Position numbers and translations under genes: made by a program. 64,000 bases of DNA from Gottschalkia acidurici 9a (GTDB lineage: Bacteria; Bacillota; Clostridia; Tissierellales; Gottschalkiaceae), in the NCBI RefSeq assembly GCF_000299355.1, contig NC_018664.1, positions 1,720,380-1,784,379 of the forward strand. The letters are read 5' to 3'. Below, one piece after another: positions 53,356 through 62,616 of this stretch. The number at the start of each line of letters is the position of its first letter. The stretch's first letter is position 1. Below the pieces are notes generated by a model. The model ran no database searches. It saw only the letters and a list, made by a program, of their open reading frames with translations, and was not told the origin of the DNA.

Positions 53356-54096
53356 CTAAATGACATCTTCTTTTATAGATCCATCTAGTATTTTATCCTT
53401 AGTATCTAGGTCATAATTATCAATTTCAATATTTTTAAATACTCTTTCTTCATCTGTAGTTTTGTATGTATCTAATATATCTCCATCTATTTGCCTATTA
53501 ATACCTTTAAATTCGAATTCATCATCTCTGTCTCTATGGTTAAGATTTTTTCTACTTCCATCATCTTCTTCAATATAACTTTCTATTGTTTCTATTTGAG
53601 AATTTAAAAGAGCTTTAAACCTTGTCTTAAAAACAATCATATCTTTTCTTGTACTTTCATACTCATTTTTAATTTTTACAACTTCATCCTGTGCTTTTTC
53701 AATCATGCTTCTAGCTCTTTTTTCAGATTCTTCTATTATATTATTTGCTTTCTTACCTGCATCTACTAATTCTTCTTCTGCTGTTTTTCTAACATTTTTA
53801 GCTTTTTCTTCAGATTCCTCTATTATAAGATCACCTTTTTTTCTAGCGTTTACTATTACTTCTTCTGCAGTAGTTTGAGCAACTATTAATGTTTTTTGAA
53901 GTGTATCTTCTAGTGCTGCGTAATGCTTTATCTGATCATTTAACATGGATATTTTATCTTTAAGTTCTAAGTTTTCTTTATACACCTGCTCGTAGTCTAC
54001 TATTATTTCGTCTAAAAAGCTATCTACTTCTATTTCTTTATAGCCTCTTAGCCCTTTAGTAAACTCTTTATTTTGAATATCTAATGGTGTAAGCAT
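53356..54096 (-). CDS. divIVA: cell-division and polarity protein DivIVA
   Basis: A 246-residue coiled-coil protein that gathers at curved membrane at septa and poles. The N-terminal lipid-binding domain is LTPLDIQNKEFTKGLRGYKE followed by EVDSFLDEIIVDYE. A long coiled coil (residues 30-170) rich in KAKN and EESEK repeats follows, then an unstructured acidic tail. It sits after ylmH, its standard neighbour. Confidence 0.95.
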   Translation of the reverse strand: MLTPLDIQNKEFTKGLRGYKEIEVDSFLDEIIVDYEQVYKENLELKDKISMLNDQIKHYAALEDTLQKTLIVAQTTAEEVIVNARKKGDLIIEESEEKAKNVRKTAEEELVDAGKKANNIIEESEKRARSMIEKAQDEVVKIKNEYESTRKDMIVFKTRFKALLNSQIETIESYIEEDDGSRKNLNHRDRDDEFEFKGINRQIDGDILDTYKTTDEERVFKNIEIDNYDLDTKDKILDGSIKEDVI

Positions 54097-54111
54097 TTTA
54101 TCATCTCCCTA

Positions 54112-54900
54112 TCATTTATAAATTCTAACGGTTACTTTATCTTTTCCTTTTTTACTTTTACCTAGTTCACTTATTATTTTTATTCTTCCAAATCCCCTTA
54201 TAGATATAACATCGTCTTCACCTATTTCATAAGATGCATTTAATATAGGTTGCCAATTCACTTTTACTTTACCTTGAGCTATTTGATTAGCACTCTTGCT
54301 TCTGGATAAATTGCATACTCCGCTTATTAATGCATCTAGTCTTAGAGAAGAAATGGTAGTTTGTATATCTTCAAATTCCTCTTTAGTTTTCTCTATTTCC
54401 CCTAAACTTATTTGTCTAACAGTAACGTTTTCTCTTCCAATATTTTTTAAATTATAAATTACAAAATCCAACAATTCTTTATGTAATAATATAATAGCAA
54501 AATCTTCATATATGTTTATATCTCCAACCTTTTCCCTTTTAATCCCTAATCCTAAAATTGCACCAAGGTAATCTTTATGTCTTAAGTTTGTAAATTTAAA
54601 ATTTCCTTCAATTTTTATTGCTTTTATAGGATTTTCTATATTTTCTTTACTCATGTATTCTGGAAATATTATTATGGACTTCCTTTCCGAATCTTCAAGT
54701 CCACCTTCTTCATAATAAGATACGTCTAATCTATTTAATATTGAGTGGGAAAGTTTTCTTTGATAAGGATCTAAAAAATCAGTATATTCTACGTCGTGAT
54801 GTCTCAGAACACTTTCAATTTTGTCAAGTATTTTTCTCATCACTATATGTTGTTCTTTATCTTGTATGTGTTCTATATATTTTGTCTTATCTCCTATCAT
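54112..54900 (-). CDS. S4-domain RNA-binding protein YlmH
   Basis: A 262-residue protein with an N-terminal YlmH domain (EYTDFLDPYQRKL, LGAILGLGIKREKVGDI) and a C-terminal S4 RNA-binding domain (SLRLDALISGVCNLSRSKSA, GKVKVNW). Recent work links YlmH to rescue of stalled 50S subunits. The ATG at 54900 follows GGGGTG. It is in the divIVA-sepF cell-division cluster. Confidence 0.9.
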   Translation of the reverse strand: MIGDKTKYIEHIQDKEQHIVMRKILDKIESVLRHHDVEYTDFLDPYQRKLSHSILNRLDVSYYEEGGLEDSERKSIIIFPEYMSKENIENPIKAIKIEGNFKFTNLRHKDYLGAILGLGIKREKVGDINIYEDFAIILLHKELLDFVIYNLKNIGRENVTVRQISLGEIEKTKEEFEDIQTTISSLRLDALISGVCNLSRSKSANQIAQGKVKVNWQPILNASYEIGEDDVISIRGFGRIKIISELGKSKKGKDKVTVRIYK

Positions 54901-54940
54901 TTTACACCCCATAAAGTGAATTTAGAATATTTTAAAAATC

Positions 54941-54960
54941 CAGCTGGAATATTCCAGCTG
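54941..54960 (-). terminator. palindromic hairpin after sepF
   Basis: CAGCTGGAATATTCCAGCTG is a perfect 20-base palindrome 14 bases after the sepF stop, followed on the minus strand by GATTTTT. It may only partly stop transcription into ylmH. Confidence 0.6.
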
Positions 54961-54974
54961 AATTTTCTTTTACA

Positions 54975-55424
54975 CTATAGTTTTTGCCAAGGAAATATTC
55001 CTTTGCTTTTAAGTTCTTCTTTTAAATTTGAATCTATTTCTACATTGCTTGGTGCTACTATAAATATATCCTTAGTTACTTTTTGTATATTTCCTTCAAG
55101 CGCATATATTGCTCCGTTCACAAAGTCAAATACCTGTTTTTTTATTTCTATATGAGTACTTTCTAAGTTTAAAACTACAAGTTTTTTGACTTTTAAATCT
55201 TCAACTATCCTTGTTACTTCATCATATTTTTTAGGTTCATAAATTGCTAATTTTATAGTACTATTTGTATGTGTATGTATATTTACTATCTTGTTATTTT
55301 TAACCATACCTCTTGTAACAGGAACCTCTAATTCTTCTACCTCTTCTTCTACCTCTTCAATTTCTTCTTCAAAATCCTCTAATCCTGCAAGATATTTGAT
55401 TTTATTTAGTATACCGTTACTCAT
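54975..55424 (-). CDS. sepF: cell division protein SepF
   Basis: A membrane-binding FtsZ anchor. The 149-residue protein has an N-terminal amphipathic helix (NGILNKIKYLAGLED), an acidic linker of repeated glutamates and a C-terminal SepF domain (IYEPKKYDEVTRIVEDLK, VVLNLESTH, RVFDFVNGA-like VFDFVNGAIYALEG, FIVAPSNVEI). It lies between yggS and ylmH as in many Firmicutes. Confidence 0.95.
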   Translation of the reverse strand: MSNGILNKIKYLAGLEDFEEEIEEVEEEVEELEVPVTRGMVKNNKIVNIHTHTNSTIKLAIYEPKKYDEVTRIVEDLKVKKLVVLNLESTHIEIKKQVFDFVNGAIYALEGNIQKVTKDIFIVAPSNVEIDSNLKEELKSKGIFPWQKL

Positions 55425-55454
55425 TTTTATTCCCCCATTCTTTTATTTTGTTAA

Positions 55455-56162
55455 TTATTTATATATTCTCTCTCCAAAAACTCCTGTTCCTACTCTTATC
55501 ATGTTTGCCCCTTCTTCTAAAGCTATATCATAGTCATTAGTCATTCCCATTGATAAGTATTTCATATCTACATTTTCATTAATTTTTTCTTTTATAGTTT
55601 CAAATAATTTCTTTAACTCTCTAAATACAAATCTTACCTTCTCTGTATCTTCTTCATATGGAGCCATCGTCATTAAGCCTTTAATTTTTATATTTTTATA
55701 ATTTTGTATAGACTCAATAAAAGATATTGCTTCTTCTAGCTTAAGTCCAAATTTACTTTCTTCTTCAGCTACATTAACTTGTACCAATACTTTTGCCACG
55801 ATATTATTTTGACTTGCTCTCTTTTGTATCTCATCTGCCAAACTCTTTCTGTCAAGCGAATGTATAAGCTCAACTTTATCAATTATATACTTAACTTTAT
55901 TTGTTTGAAGATGCCCTATCATATGCCACTTAACATCTCCTTTTATTTTATCGTACTTTTCCTGAATTTCTTGAACTTTATTTTCACCTATATTTGCTAT
56001 TCCTAGACTTATTGATTCATTTATTCTATCAACGTCTATAGTTTTTGTAACCCCTATTAAAGTTATATCCTCAGAGCTAATGCCCTTGTTTTTAGCTATT
56101 TCATTTATTTTGTCATTTATATATAATAAGTTTTCTTTTATGCTAATCTTAATCGCCTCCAT
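55455..56162 (-). CDS. YggS family pyridoxal phosphate homeostasis protein
   Basis: A 235-residue TIM-barrel protein that binds PLP. The PLP lysine is in LIGVTKTIDVDRI. Also present are IGENKVQEIQEKYD, WHMIGHLQTNKVKY, HSLDR and the late LSMGMTNDYDIALEEGANMIRVGTGVFG. The ATG overlaps the end of the HlyD-like gene by 14 bases and has only a weak site, so translation may depend on that gene. Confidence 0.94.
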   Translation of the reverse strand: MEAIKISIKENLLYINDKINEIAKNKGISSEDITLIGVTKTIDVDRINESISLGIANIGENKVQEIQEKYDKIKGDVKWHMIGHLQTNKVKYIIDKVELIHSLDRKSLADEIQKRASQNNIVAKVLVQVNVAEEESKFGLKLEEAISFIESIQNYKNIKIKGLMTMAPYEEDTEKVRFVFRELKKLFETIKEKINENVDMKYLSMGMTNDYDIALEEGANMIRVGTGVFGERIYK

Positions 56163-57453
56163 TGTAGTCTACTATTTGTCCTTCTTTAACTTTACTCCCA
56201 TCTAAAAAAACTTCATCAAAAAGTTTTAGTGTTCTAACCAACTCTTTTTTTCCATTATTCATTATTTCAATTTGACTATTCAGTCCTTCTTCTATTATGC
56301 TATATTCATCATCTTTTCCTATAATTTTTATTGGAATAAATGTTACTATACCACTTACATCTTTTATAAAAGCTCCTTGCACCCCATCTTTTTCTACTAT
56401 TGAACTATTATGAATTTTAAGTCCTTCATAACTTTCTTTTATTAGTTGCAAGTCAATATATCTTTCATTATAAAATTTATGTAAATAGTCTTTAAATTTA
56501 ACTATTAAAAGCGTTTCTTTTTTTGATTTATCTAACTTTACTACAGTTCCTTTTAGTTTCTCATTGCTTTTAACTAAGTTTATTGAAACATTATCTCCTT
56601 CTTTTATTTCATCTATCTGCTTATTGTCAGCTTTAAACATAACGAACCATTCTTGTTCCTCTACTATTTTAAAAATAGGATCTCCTATTTTCACAGCATT
56701 CTTATCTTTTACGGTCGTCTTATTTTCTTTTAACAACTTATAGTCTGATATTTTATACTTGTCCAATTCTTTAGATGAAAACTTGCTCTCTAACCCATCT
56801 ATGGTAGTACTAACAATACCTGCTGTTTGTGAGTAGTACGTTAAACTAGAGCTTTTCATTTTCTGAACAATATCATTTCTTTTTTTCATCAGGGTATCTA
56901 TTTGATCAGCCACTAGTTTCTTTTCACTAGATATTGCATCTTTTTTATTTGTTACGATTAATAATCTATCTTTAAGTCTTTTTACTTCCTCATAATTTTG
57001 TTCTGATATATTGTTTTGTAACGACACCATTATATAATCAATCTCATCTTGATTCTTTTTAATATCTTCCTTTAGCATATCATTTTGAGATGATAGTCTT
57101 TTTTTGTGTTCTTCAATTTCTCTATCTACTTCTTCAAGTTCTTTTTTATAGTTATTAAAAGTTTCATTTTTGATTTCAGCAATGTTTATTCCTTTGCTTA
57201 CCTTTGTACCGCTTTTCACCTTAAGTGATATGTCACCTTGCGATTCTGCCCTATAGACAACTTCATCTCTTAACACTATTCCTTCGCAATCTACTGATTC
57301 TACTATAGTTCCATTCTCTATAGGGGTTGTTTTAGCCTTTGAAGCTATCAATATCGGTATTGACCTTATGGTGAAATATACTAATATTATTATAATTAGA
57401 AGAAGTCTTAATATATTTTTCTTTTTAGTTTTTTTCTTCTTTTTTTTGTCCAC
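56149..57453 (-). CDS. HlyD-like membrane protein of the cell-division cluster
   Basis: A 434-residue protein with a very basic N-terminus (nine lysines in the first 12 residues), one membrane span (about residues 15-35), a lipoyl/HlyD-like strand region (GDISLKVKSGTKVSKGINIAEI), a coiled coil (about 95-200) and strand-rich C-terminal domains. The layout is that of periplasmic adaptor (membrane fusion) proteins, but no ABC exporter is adjacent. Clostridia often carry this gene beside yggS and sepF; its role is not known. Confidence 0.8.
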   Translation of the reverse strand: MDKKKKKKTKKKNILRLLLIIIILVYFTIRSIPILIASKAKTTPIENGTIVESVDCEGIVLRDEVVYRAESQGDISLKVKSGTKVSKGINIAEIKNETFNNYKKELEEVDREIEEHKKRLSSQNDMLKEDIKKNQDEIDYIMVSLQNNISEQNYEEVKRLKDRLLIVTNKKDAISSEKKLVADQIDTLMKKRNDIVQKMKSSSLTYYSQTAGIVSTTIDGLESKFSSKELDKYKISDYKLLKENKTTVKDKNAVKIGDPIFKIVEEQEWFVMFKADNKQIDEIKEGDNVSINLVKSNEKLKGTVVKLDKSKKETLLIVKFKDYLHKFYNERYIDLQLIKESYEGLKIHNSSIVEKDGVQGAFIKDVSGIVTFIPIKIIGKDDEYSIIEEGLNSQIEIMNNGKKELVRTLKLFDEVFLDGSKVKEGQIVDYNGGD

Positions 57454-57526
57454 CGATTTGTCACCTCATCCTATTTAAATTATTTCTTCACAAGTTTTTA
57501 TATTCCTTTATTTTTTTCAGCTAAAG

Positions 57527-57910
57527 TTAAAAAGCTTTGAAAAATCTTCCATACTTACTTATAATCTTTACCCTCTTTATTTTATCCACCTTAAACTTTT
57601 TCACTTCATCCCTATGAGTTACCAGCATTAATTCATTTTGCTTAATCTTAGCACCAATTACGATTCCCTCTATCATTTCATTCCCAGGTAGTGTTATTTT
57701 AACTTCATCTCCAGATCTAATTTCTTGCCCACCTAGCATAAATATTTTTATTTCAGCTTCATCTATGCAATCCTGAGTAACTGACTTCTTATCTATTATT
57801 ATGGTATTATCCATTAAATTTATCTTTTCTTTTATCACAACAAGAACATACCCAATTATACAGACTAAAAACATAGTTATTAAAAATATCTGTAATTCAA
57901 AAAATATCAT
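57527..57910 (-). CDS. hypothetical single-span membrane protein
   Basis: A 127-residue protein with one N-terminal membrane span (about residues 4-26) and a soluble strand-rich domain containing MLGGQEIRSGDEVKITLPG and EGIVIGAKIKQNELMLVTHRD. It precedes the HlyD-like gene in the same direction with a 73-base gap and may be co-transcribed. I do not recognise the family. Confidence 0.6.
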   Translation of the reverse strand: MIFFELQIFLITMFLVCIIGYVLVVIKEKINLMDNTIIIDKKSVTQDCIDEAEIKIFMLGGQEIRSGDEVKITLPGNEMIEGIVIGAKIKQNELMLVTHRDEVKKFKVDKIKRVKIISKYGRFFKAF

Positions 57911-58010
57911 CCCATTTACCCACTTTCTATAGTTCTATGTTATATAGTTACAGTATAGCATAAATACATTTACATGTTCAATTTTTATAAGTTTAAATTT
58001 GGAATATAAA

Positions 58011-58062
58011 AATAAAGTAGGATAGACTTTTATGTTAATATAAAAATCTATCCTACTTTATT
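58011..58062 (-). terminator. spoIVA terminator
   Basis: AATAAAGTAGGATAGA and TCTATCCTACTTTATT are perfect inverted repeats (58011-58026 and 58047-58062) 38 bases after the spoIVA stop. Confidence 0.75.
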
Positions 58063-58100
58063 TTCTATGCTATTATTTAACTTTAGTTACAATTAATAAT

Positions 58101-59579
58101 CTATATTATTATGCAAATAAGTCCTCCACTTCCTTCATTGACAATTCTTTGAAGAGTTCTTTGCATTTTGCCTCTTGCATCTTCTGGCAGCATATTTAAT
58201 TTACCTTCTAGCTGTTCTTTAACTAAGTCATGAAGTGACTTTCCAAACATATTCGACTCCCATATTTTAGAAGGATCTGTCTCAAACTCTTCCAATAGAT
58301 AGTTTACAAGCTCTTCACTTTGCTTTTCAGTTCCTATCAATGGAGAAACTTCTGTAGTTATATCCGCTCTGATTAAATGTAAGCTTGGAGCCATAGCTCT
58401 TAATTTTACCCCAAATCTATTTCCTTGTTTAAATATCTCAGGCTCCGCTAAATCAAGTTCTTCTAAACTTGGAGGTACTAATCCATATCCCGACATTTTA
58501 GCATCTAACAGCGCACTTTCTATTTTATCATACTCTCTTTTAGATCTTGCTAAGTTTGTAACAAGTCCTAATATCTCGTGTTCTCCTTCTATTTCATATC
58601 CTGTAAGTTCGTTTAATATTTGGTACAGTAAGTTGCTTTGTACTTTCATTTGTATATCAGCAACTCCTTCTCCCAGTTTTATCTCCTTAACTAGTACATC
58701 TTCTACTATATCTAAATCATGAAGACCCGATAACGAATCTTCTATCTCACTAAGCCTTTGTAAATTTTGTATTGTGTCTTTAATAGAGTCTAGTATTGTT
58801 GACTTTACCCAGTGAGTTTTTGGCAGTCCTTCTATCCACTCTGGTAATTCTATATTTATCTCTTTTATAGGGAACTCTAATAATACTTTTTCCAGTAATT
58901 GATTAATATCCTCTATCTCTAGATTTAAGCAATCCATTATTACTACAGGAACTTTATATTTATCTTCTAAACTTTCTTTAAGTGCTATAGTACTATCTAG
59001 TTCTGGATGTTTAGAGTTTAAAAGAATTACAAAAGGTTTTTCTATTTCTTTTAATTCATTTATTACTCTTTCTTCTGCACTTATGTAACTTTGTCTATCT
59101 ATATCTGTAATAGATCCATCAGTAGTTACTACTATACCTATAGTAGAATGATCTGCTATTACCTTTCTAGTTCCTATTTCTGCCGCTTCCTCAAAAGGTA
59201 TTTCCTTTTCATACCAAGGTGTAGTTACCATTCTCGGTGTGCTATTTTCTTCATGTCCTAATGCTCCACTTACTAAATAACCTACACAATCTACCATTCG
59301 TACTTGAAACTTCACATTATCTTTTAATGTCAATTCTATCGCTTCATTTGGTACAAACTTTGGCTCTGTAGTCATTATAGTTTTACCGGATCCACTTATA
59401 GGTAGCTCATCATTAGCTCTTTCCTTTTTATATTTGTTATCAATGTTTGGCAAAACCAGTTTTTCCATGAAACGCTTTATGAGTGTCGATTTACCCGTTC
59501 TAACTGGTCCAACAACTCCTATGTAAATGTCTCCATCTGTTCTTTCTGATATATCTTTATATATATTATACTTATCCAA
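58101..59579 (-). CDS. spoIVA: stage IV sporulation protein A, spore-coat ATPase
   Basis: SpoIVA polymerises with ATP hydrolysis on the forespore surface and forms the base of the spore coat. The 492-residue length is exact for the family. It has Walker A (GVVGPVRTGKSTLIKRFM), the GSGKTIMTTEPKFVPNEA block, VDCVGYLVSGALGH, VTTDGSITDIDRQ and the C-terminal GGLICIII. The start is TTG at 59579 after GAGGAGGG. A possible sigma-E promoter (TCATAAA, 13 bases, CATATATAT; minus strand 59641-59669) lies upstream. Confidence 0.96.
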   Translation of the reverse strand: MDKYNIYKDISERTDGDIYIGVVGPVRTGKSTLIKRFMEKLVLPNIDNKYKKERANDELPISGSGKTIMTTEPKFVPNEAIELTLKDNVKFQVRMVDCVGYLVSGALGHEENSTPRMVTTPWYEKEIPFEEAAEIGTRKVIADHSTIGIVVTTDGSITDIDRQSYISAEERVINELKEIEKPFVILLNSKHPELDSTIALKESLEDKYKVPVVIMDCLNLEIEDINQLLEKVLLEFPIKEINIELPEWIEGLPKTHWVKSTILDSIKDTIQNLQRLSEIEDSLSGLHDLDIVEDVLVKEIKLGEGVADIQMKVQSNLLYQILNELTGYEIEGEHEILGLVTNLARSKREYDKIESALLDAKMSGYGLVPPSLEELDLAEPEIFKQGNRFGVKLRAMAPSLHLIRADITTEVSPLIGTEKQSEELVNYLLEEFETDPSKIWESNMFGKSLHDLVKEQLEGKLNMLPEDARGKMQRTLQRIVNEGSGGLICIII

Positions 59580-59681
59580 AATTTTCCCTCCTCGTAATAT
59601 AAATATGGATAACTTTAGTTCAAAAAAGTTTTACTTGTTTATATATATGTCTTATAGTTCTGTTTATGACAGATTAAAATA

Positions 59682-59727
59682 AAAAAACGTAAGAAGTTTT
59701 AAAAATAAAATACTTCTTACGTTTTTT
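59682..59727 (-). terminator. terminator of the PC4/YdbC gene
   Basis: AAAAAACGTAAGAAGT (59682-59697) and ACTTCTTACGTTTTTT (59712-59727) are perfect inverted repeats just after the stop at 59736. Confidence 0.8.
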
Positions 59728-59735
59728 TATTGATT

Positions 59736-59957
59736 TTATAATTTCATTTCATTAAGTATGTCTCTAAGACTCTTTAATTCTTCTGTGGACAGTGTTACTC
59801 CTTTTCCCATCTTTTCATCTTGTGGTGCCCAATCTCTTATATCATACTTGGCTTCTCTACCATTCCAACTTATACTTCTTAATTCTTTTGTCCAACCTTT
59901 TGGTGATTCAGATAACACTCCAAAACCTTCTTTTACTTCATACTTTATTTCTGCCAT
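59736..59957 (-). CDS. YdbC-type PC4-like ssDNA-binding protein
   Basis: A 73-residue protein matching the bacterial PC4/YdbC family. It has the start IKYEVKEGFGVLSES, then GWTKELRSISWNGREAKYDIRDW, then a C-terminal helix. Family members bind single-stranded nucleic acid as dimers. It is a single gene with a clear terminator. Confidence 0.85.
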   Translation of the reverse strand: MAEIKYEVKEGFGVLSESPKGWTKELRSISWNGREAKYDIRDWAPQDEKMGKGVTLSTEELKSLRDILNEMKL

Positions 59958-60157
59958 AATTACACCTCTTTATTTAAATATCTTACAAGCTTTGTATTTC
60001 TATTTTTTGTTACTTACAATAGTTTGATTTAACATATCTTTCTAATATAAAAATTATAAACCTTTGTATGTCATTTTACCACCACTAACTCTTTGAACTT
60101 TAATCTTTTTTATAAGCCATTATAAAAAATCAGGCTAATTTTTTCATAGCTTTTATA

Positions 60158-60724
60158 CTATTTAAGTTTGAAGATATATCCATCTAAATATCCTCGTTCT
60201 TCTATTAGATGATCATATTTAATCAGTATTAATTCATCACTTACATTAATAAATTCGTTTTCTTCTAAGCAATATTTTCTTGGAAATTCTTTTTCCTCTG
60301 CCTGTCTGAAATTAAAAGAACACAGTATTATAATTCCATTTTTATTTAATAGCTGAGGTAATATTTTAAACATCTCTAGTGTAGGCTTAAAGCAACTGAT
60401 TATAATATTATCGAATTTACCTAACCTTGTGATCTCACTTATATTATCTAAGTCAAATATTTTTGTATTAATAGAAACATGGTTTAGTTCACTAAAATAT
60501 AGTAATCTTTTAATAGCTTCTTCAGAAAAGTCTACTCCTGTAACATCAAAGCCATACTTAGATAAAAATATTGCATTTCTACCATCACCACAAGCTAAAT
60601 CAAGTAAGCTTCCTTTGTTTAGAAAGCTAATATTGTTTTTAATATAAAACGATGGCTCCTTCAGTTCATTATCACGCTGTCTATACTTTTCTGACCAGTG
60701 TTCTCTATTTGATTCATCTTTCAT
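60158..60724 (-). CDS. class I SAM-dependent methyltransferase
   Basis: A 188-residue methyltransferase with motif I LLDLACGDGRNAIFLSKYG and motif II TGVDFSEEAI, similar to TehB-type and small-molecule methyltransferases. The substrate is unknown. No good ribosome binding site precedes the ATG at 60724. The right end of the IS607-like element lies within about 50 bases upstream, so the insertion may have cut off the original promoter or leader. Confidence 0.8.
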   Translation of the reverse strand: MKDESNREHWSEKYRQRDNELKEPSFYIKNNISFLNKGSLLDLACGDGRNAIFLSKYGFDVTGVDFSEEAIKRLLYFSELNHVSINTKIFDLDNISEITRLGKFDNIIISCFKPTLEMFKILPQLLNKNGIIILCSFNFRQAEEKEFPRKYCLEENEFINVSDELILIKYDHLIEERGYLDGYIFKLK

Positions 60725-60794
60725 CTATTTACCGTTGCCAAAACCTTATAAAACTCTATAAAGCTTGTTTAATTCCCTGTTCATTATGTCCGAT

Positions 60795-60901
60795 TTTGTT
60801 GTTCTAAGAACTTACTACTTTCGTTTGATATAACACTCCGAGGGCTTAACTTCGGATACAACGACTCCTACACCTCAAACATAACTGTTTCGGTAGTTAT
60901 G
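60795..60901 (-). ncRNA. candidate TnpB guide-RNA (omega/reRNA) scaffold
   Basis: TnpB proteins use an RNA made from the 3' end of their own gene. Here a hairpin CATAACT-ACCGAAAC-AGTTATG (60880-60901) overlaps the tnpB stop codon. It is followed by a TCCGA/TCGGA hairpin (60837-60856) and GTTCTAAGAAC (60801-60811). The conserved, structured, non-coding tail is what such a scaffold looks like. The guide would come from the flank just beyond the element end. Confidence 0.5.
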
Positions 60902-62012
60902 CTGAATATCTGCTTAAATTAATTGATGCATTTAAATCTCTGTCAATAGTTGCACCACACTCTTCACAGATATAAGTTCTTTCTGATAGTGATAATTTAG
61001 CTTTTATATGTCCACACTTACTACATGTCTTTGACGATGGATACCATTTATCTGCTTCATCAAACTCAATTCCATAGAATTCACTTTTATATTGAAGTTG
61101 TCTTTTAAACTCATATAGTCCTTGTTTGGCTATAGCTTTTGATAAATGTTTATTTTTCATCATTCCTTTTATATTAAGTGTTTCCATTACTACTCTTGAT
61201 GGCTTGGTTTTCACTATCTTTGTAGTTGATTGGTGTAAGTGGTTGTTTCTAATATTAGATAGTCTTCTATGAAGTAATCTAATTTGCTTTTCTAGTTTTA
61301 TAATGTTGCTTGTTTTGACGAACTTCCTCCCTTCTTTATTTAATTCATATTTTCTTGATACTTTACGTTGCAACCTACGTAATCTTTTTTCTAATTTTTT
61401 TACTGACCCTGTTTTATTAATATTTTTAAAAATCATTCCATTAGAACATACAGCAAGGTCTTTAATTCCAATATCTATTCCTATACTTTCATCAGTTAAT
61501 TCTACTTTTGGATTTTGCTTCTCAACGCCTACCGATATATACCAATACTTCCCATCAAAACTTACTCTTGGATTAGTGTATTTCACATTCATTGGTATTT
61601 GTTCTGATGTTTTTATCCAGCCTACTTTTTCTATAAGAATCTGTTTATGTTTAACTTTTAGCTTTACATTGTCATTATAAAATGATGGTTTGCTTTTTCT
61701 TTTGCTTTTAAATCTTGGTTTATCTGCTAACCCTTTAAAGAATCTTTTATAAGCATTACAAGCATCTTTTACAGCCTGTTTTGCTATATTATTGGACACT
61801 TCTTTAAGCCATTTATATTCTTCTGCTTGTTTCATTAAAATGATTTCTTTTCTTAAATTTCCATCATTTATAAATTTACCACCTTTTTTATAATTATCTT
61901 CTTCTCTTGCAAGTGCCCAGTTATATATATATCTTGCAGTTCCAACGGATTTCCAAAGTTGTTGTTCTTGTTCTGTATTAGGTATAATTCTAATCTTCTT
62001 CGCCAGTATCAT
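60897..62012 (-). CDS. tnpB: TnpB RNA-guided nuclease of the IS607 element
   Basis: A 371-residue protein with the N-terminal helix-turn-helix (RIIPNTEQEQQLWKSVGTAR), a split RuvC nuclease with aspartate in IGIDIGIKDLAV, glutamate in RVVMETLNIKGMM and aspartate in DRDLNASIN, and a zinc finger CSKCGH...CEECG. All catalytic residues are present. TnpB cuts DNA next to a short target motif under guidance of its RNA and helps the element persist. Its start overlaps the tnpA end by 23 bases. Confidence 0.93.
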   Translation of the reverse strand: MILAKKIRIIPNTEQEQQLWKSVGTARYIYNWALAREEDNYKKGGKFINDGNLRKEIILMKQAEEYKWLKEVSNNIAKQAVKDACNAYKRFFKGLADKPRFKSKRKSKPSFYNDNVKLKVKHKQILIEKVGWIKTSEQIPMNVKYTNPRVSFDGKYWYISVGVEKQNPKVELTDESIGIDIGIKDLAVCSNGMIFKNINKTGSVKKLEKRLRRLQRKVSRKYELNKEGRKFVKTSNIIKLEKQIRLLHRRLSNIRNNHLHQSTTKIVKTKPSRVVMETLNIKGMMKNKHLSKAIAKQGLYEFKRQLQYKSEFYGIEFDEADKWYPSSKTCSKCGHIKAKLSLSERTYICEECGATIDRDLNASINLSRYSA

Positions 62013-62616
62013 CCTCTAACAACTCCTTAATCATTTTCTTTGCTTTATTTGCTTTTTTACCTTGAAGTCTACAACTAAAGACTGTAACAATTTGAATTAA
62101 ATCTTCAACTAATTCCTGTTCTTCTGTCTTTTCAGTATTATCTATAATTTCAATAGTAGTTCCATACTTATTACATAAATTTTCTATTATTTCAAAGCCA
62201 AATCTTAACAGCCTATCTTTATATAGAATTACTACCTTTTCAACTTCTGAATTAGTTATCATATCTATTAGTTGATTTAATCCTTTTTTATTGTAGTTAA
62301 TTCCACTTCCTATATCTTGTATTATTTCAAACTGATAACCTTTTGCTATCATATATGTTTTAACATTTTCAATTTGACGTTCCAAATCGTCTTTTTGTTT
62401 GTGAGAACTAACTCTACAATATCCTATTATTTTTTTAGTTTTTGTTTGAATACCTTTAATACCTAAAAAATGATTAAGTTGCTCTTGTGAATAATACCTA
62501 TATCCAGTTGGTGCAACGTGATGTGGCTTTAATATATCTTTTTTATCCCACTCTCTTAATGTTTGAGGATTTTTACCTATACGTTTTGCAAATTCTCCTA
62601 TTGAATAATATTTCAT
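61990..62616 (-). CDS. tnpA: IS607 family transposase TnpA (serine recombinase)
   Basis: A 208-residue protein with a MerR-like helix-turn-helix (SIGEFAKRIGKNPQTLREWD, then GYRYYSQEQL) and a serine recombinase domain (IGYCRVSSHKQKDDLERQI with the nucleophilic serine, then VVILYKDRLLRFGFE). IS607 TnpA inserts with little target choice. The ATG at 62616 follows AAGAGG by 8 bases; the GTG three codons earlier touches that site. Confidence 0.93.
   Translation of the reverse strand: MKYYSIGEFAKRIGKNPQTLREWDKKDILKPHHVAPTGYRYYSQEQLNHFLGIKGIQTKTKKIIGYCRVSSHKQKDDLERQIENVKTYMIAKGYQFEIIQDIGSGINYNKKGLNQLIDMITNSEVEKVVILYKDRLLRFGFEIIENLCNKYGTTIEIIDNTEKTEEQELVEDLIQIVTVFSCRLQGKKANKAKKMIKELLEDDTGEED

Noticed and set aside
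54796-55155. A plus-strand frame opposite ylmH and sepF
   Set aside because: It crosses two conserved minus-strand genes and their terminator and has no independent support.
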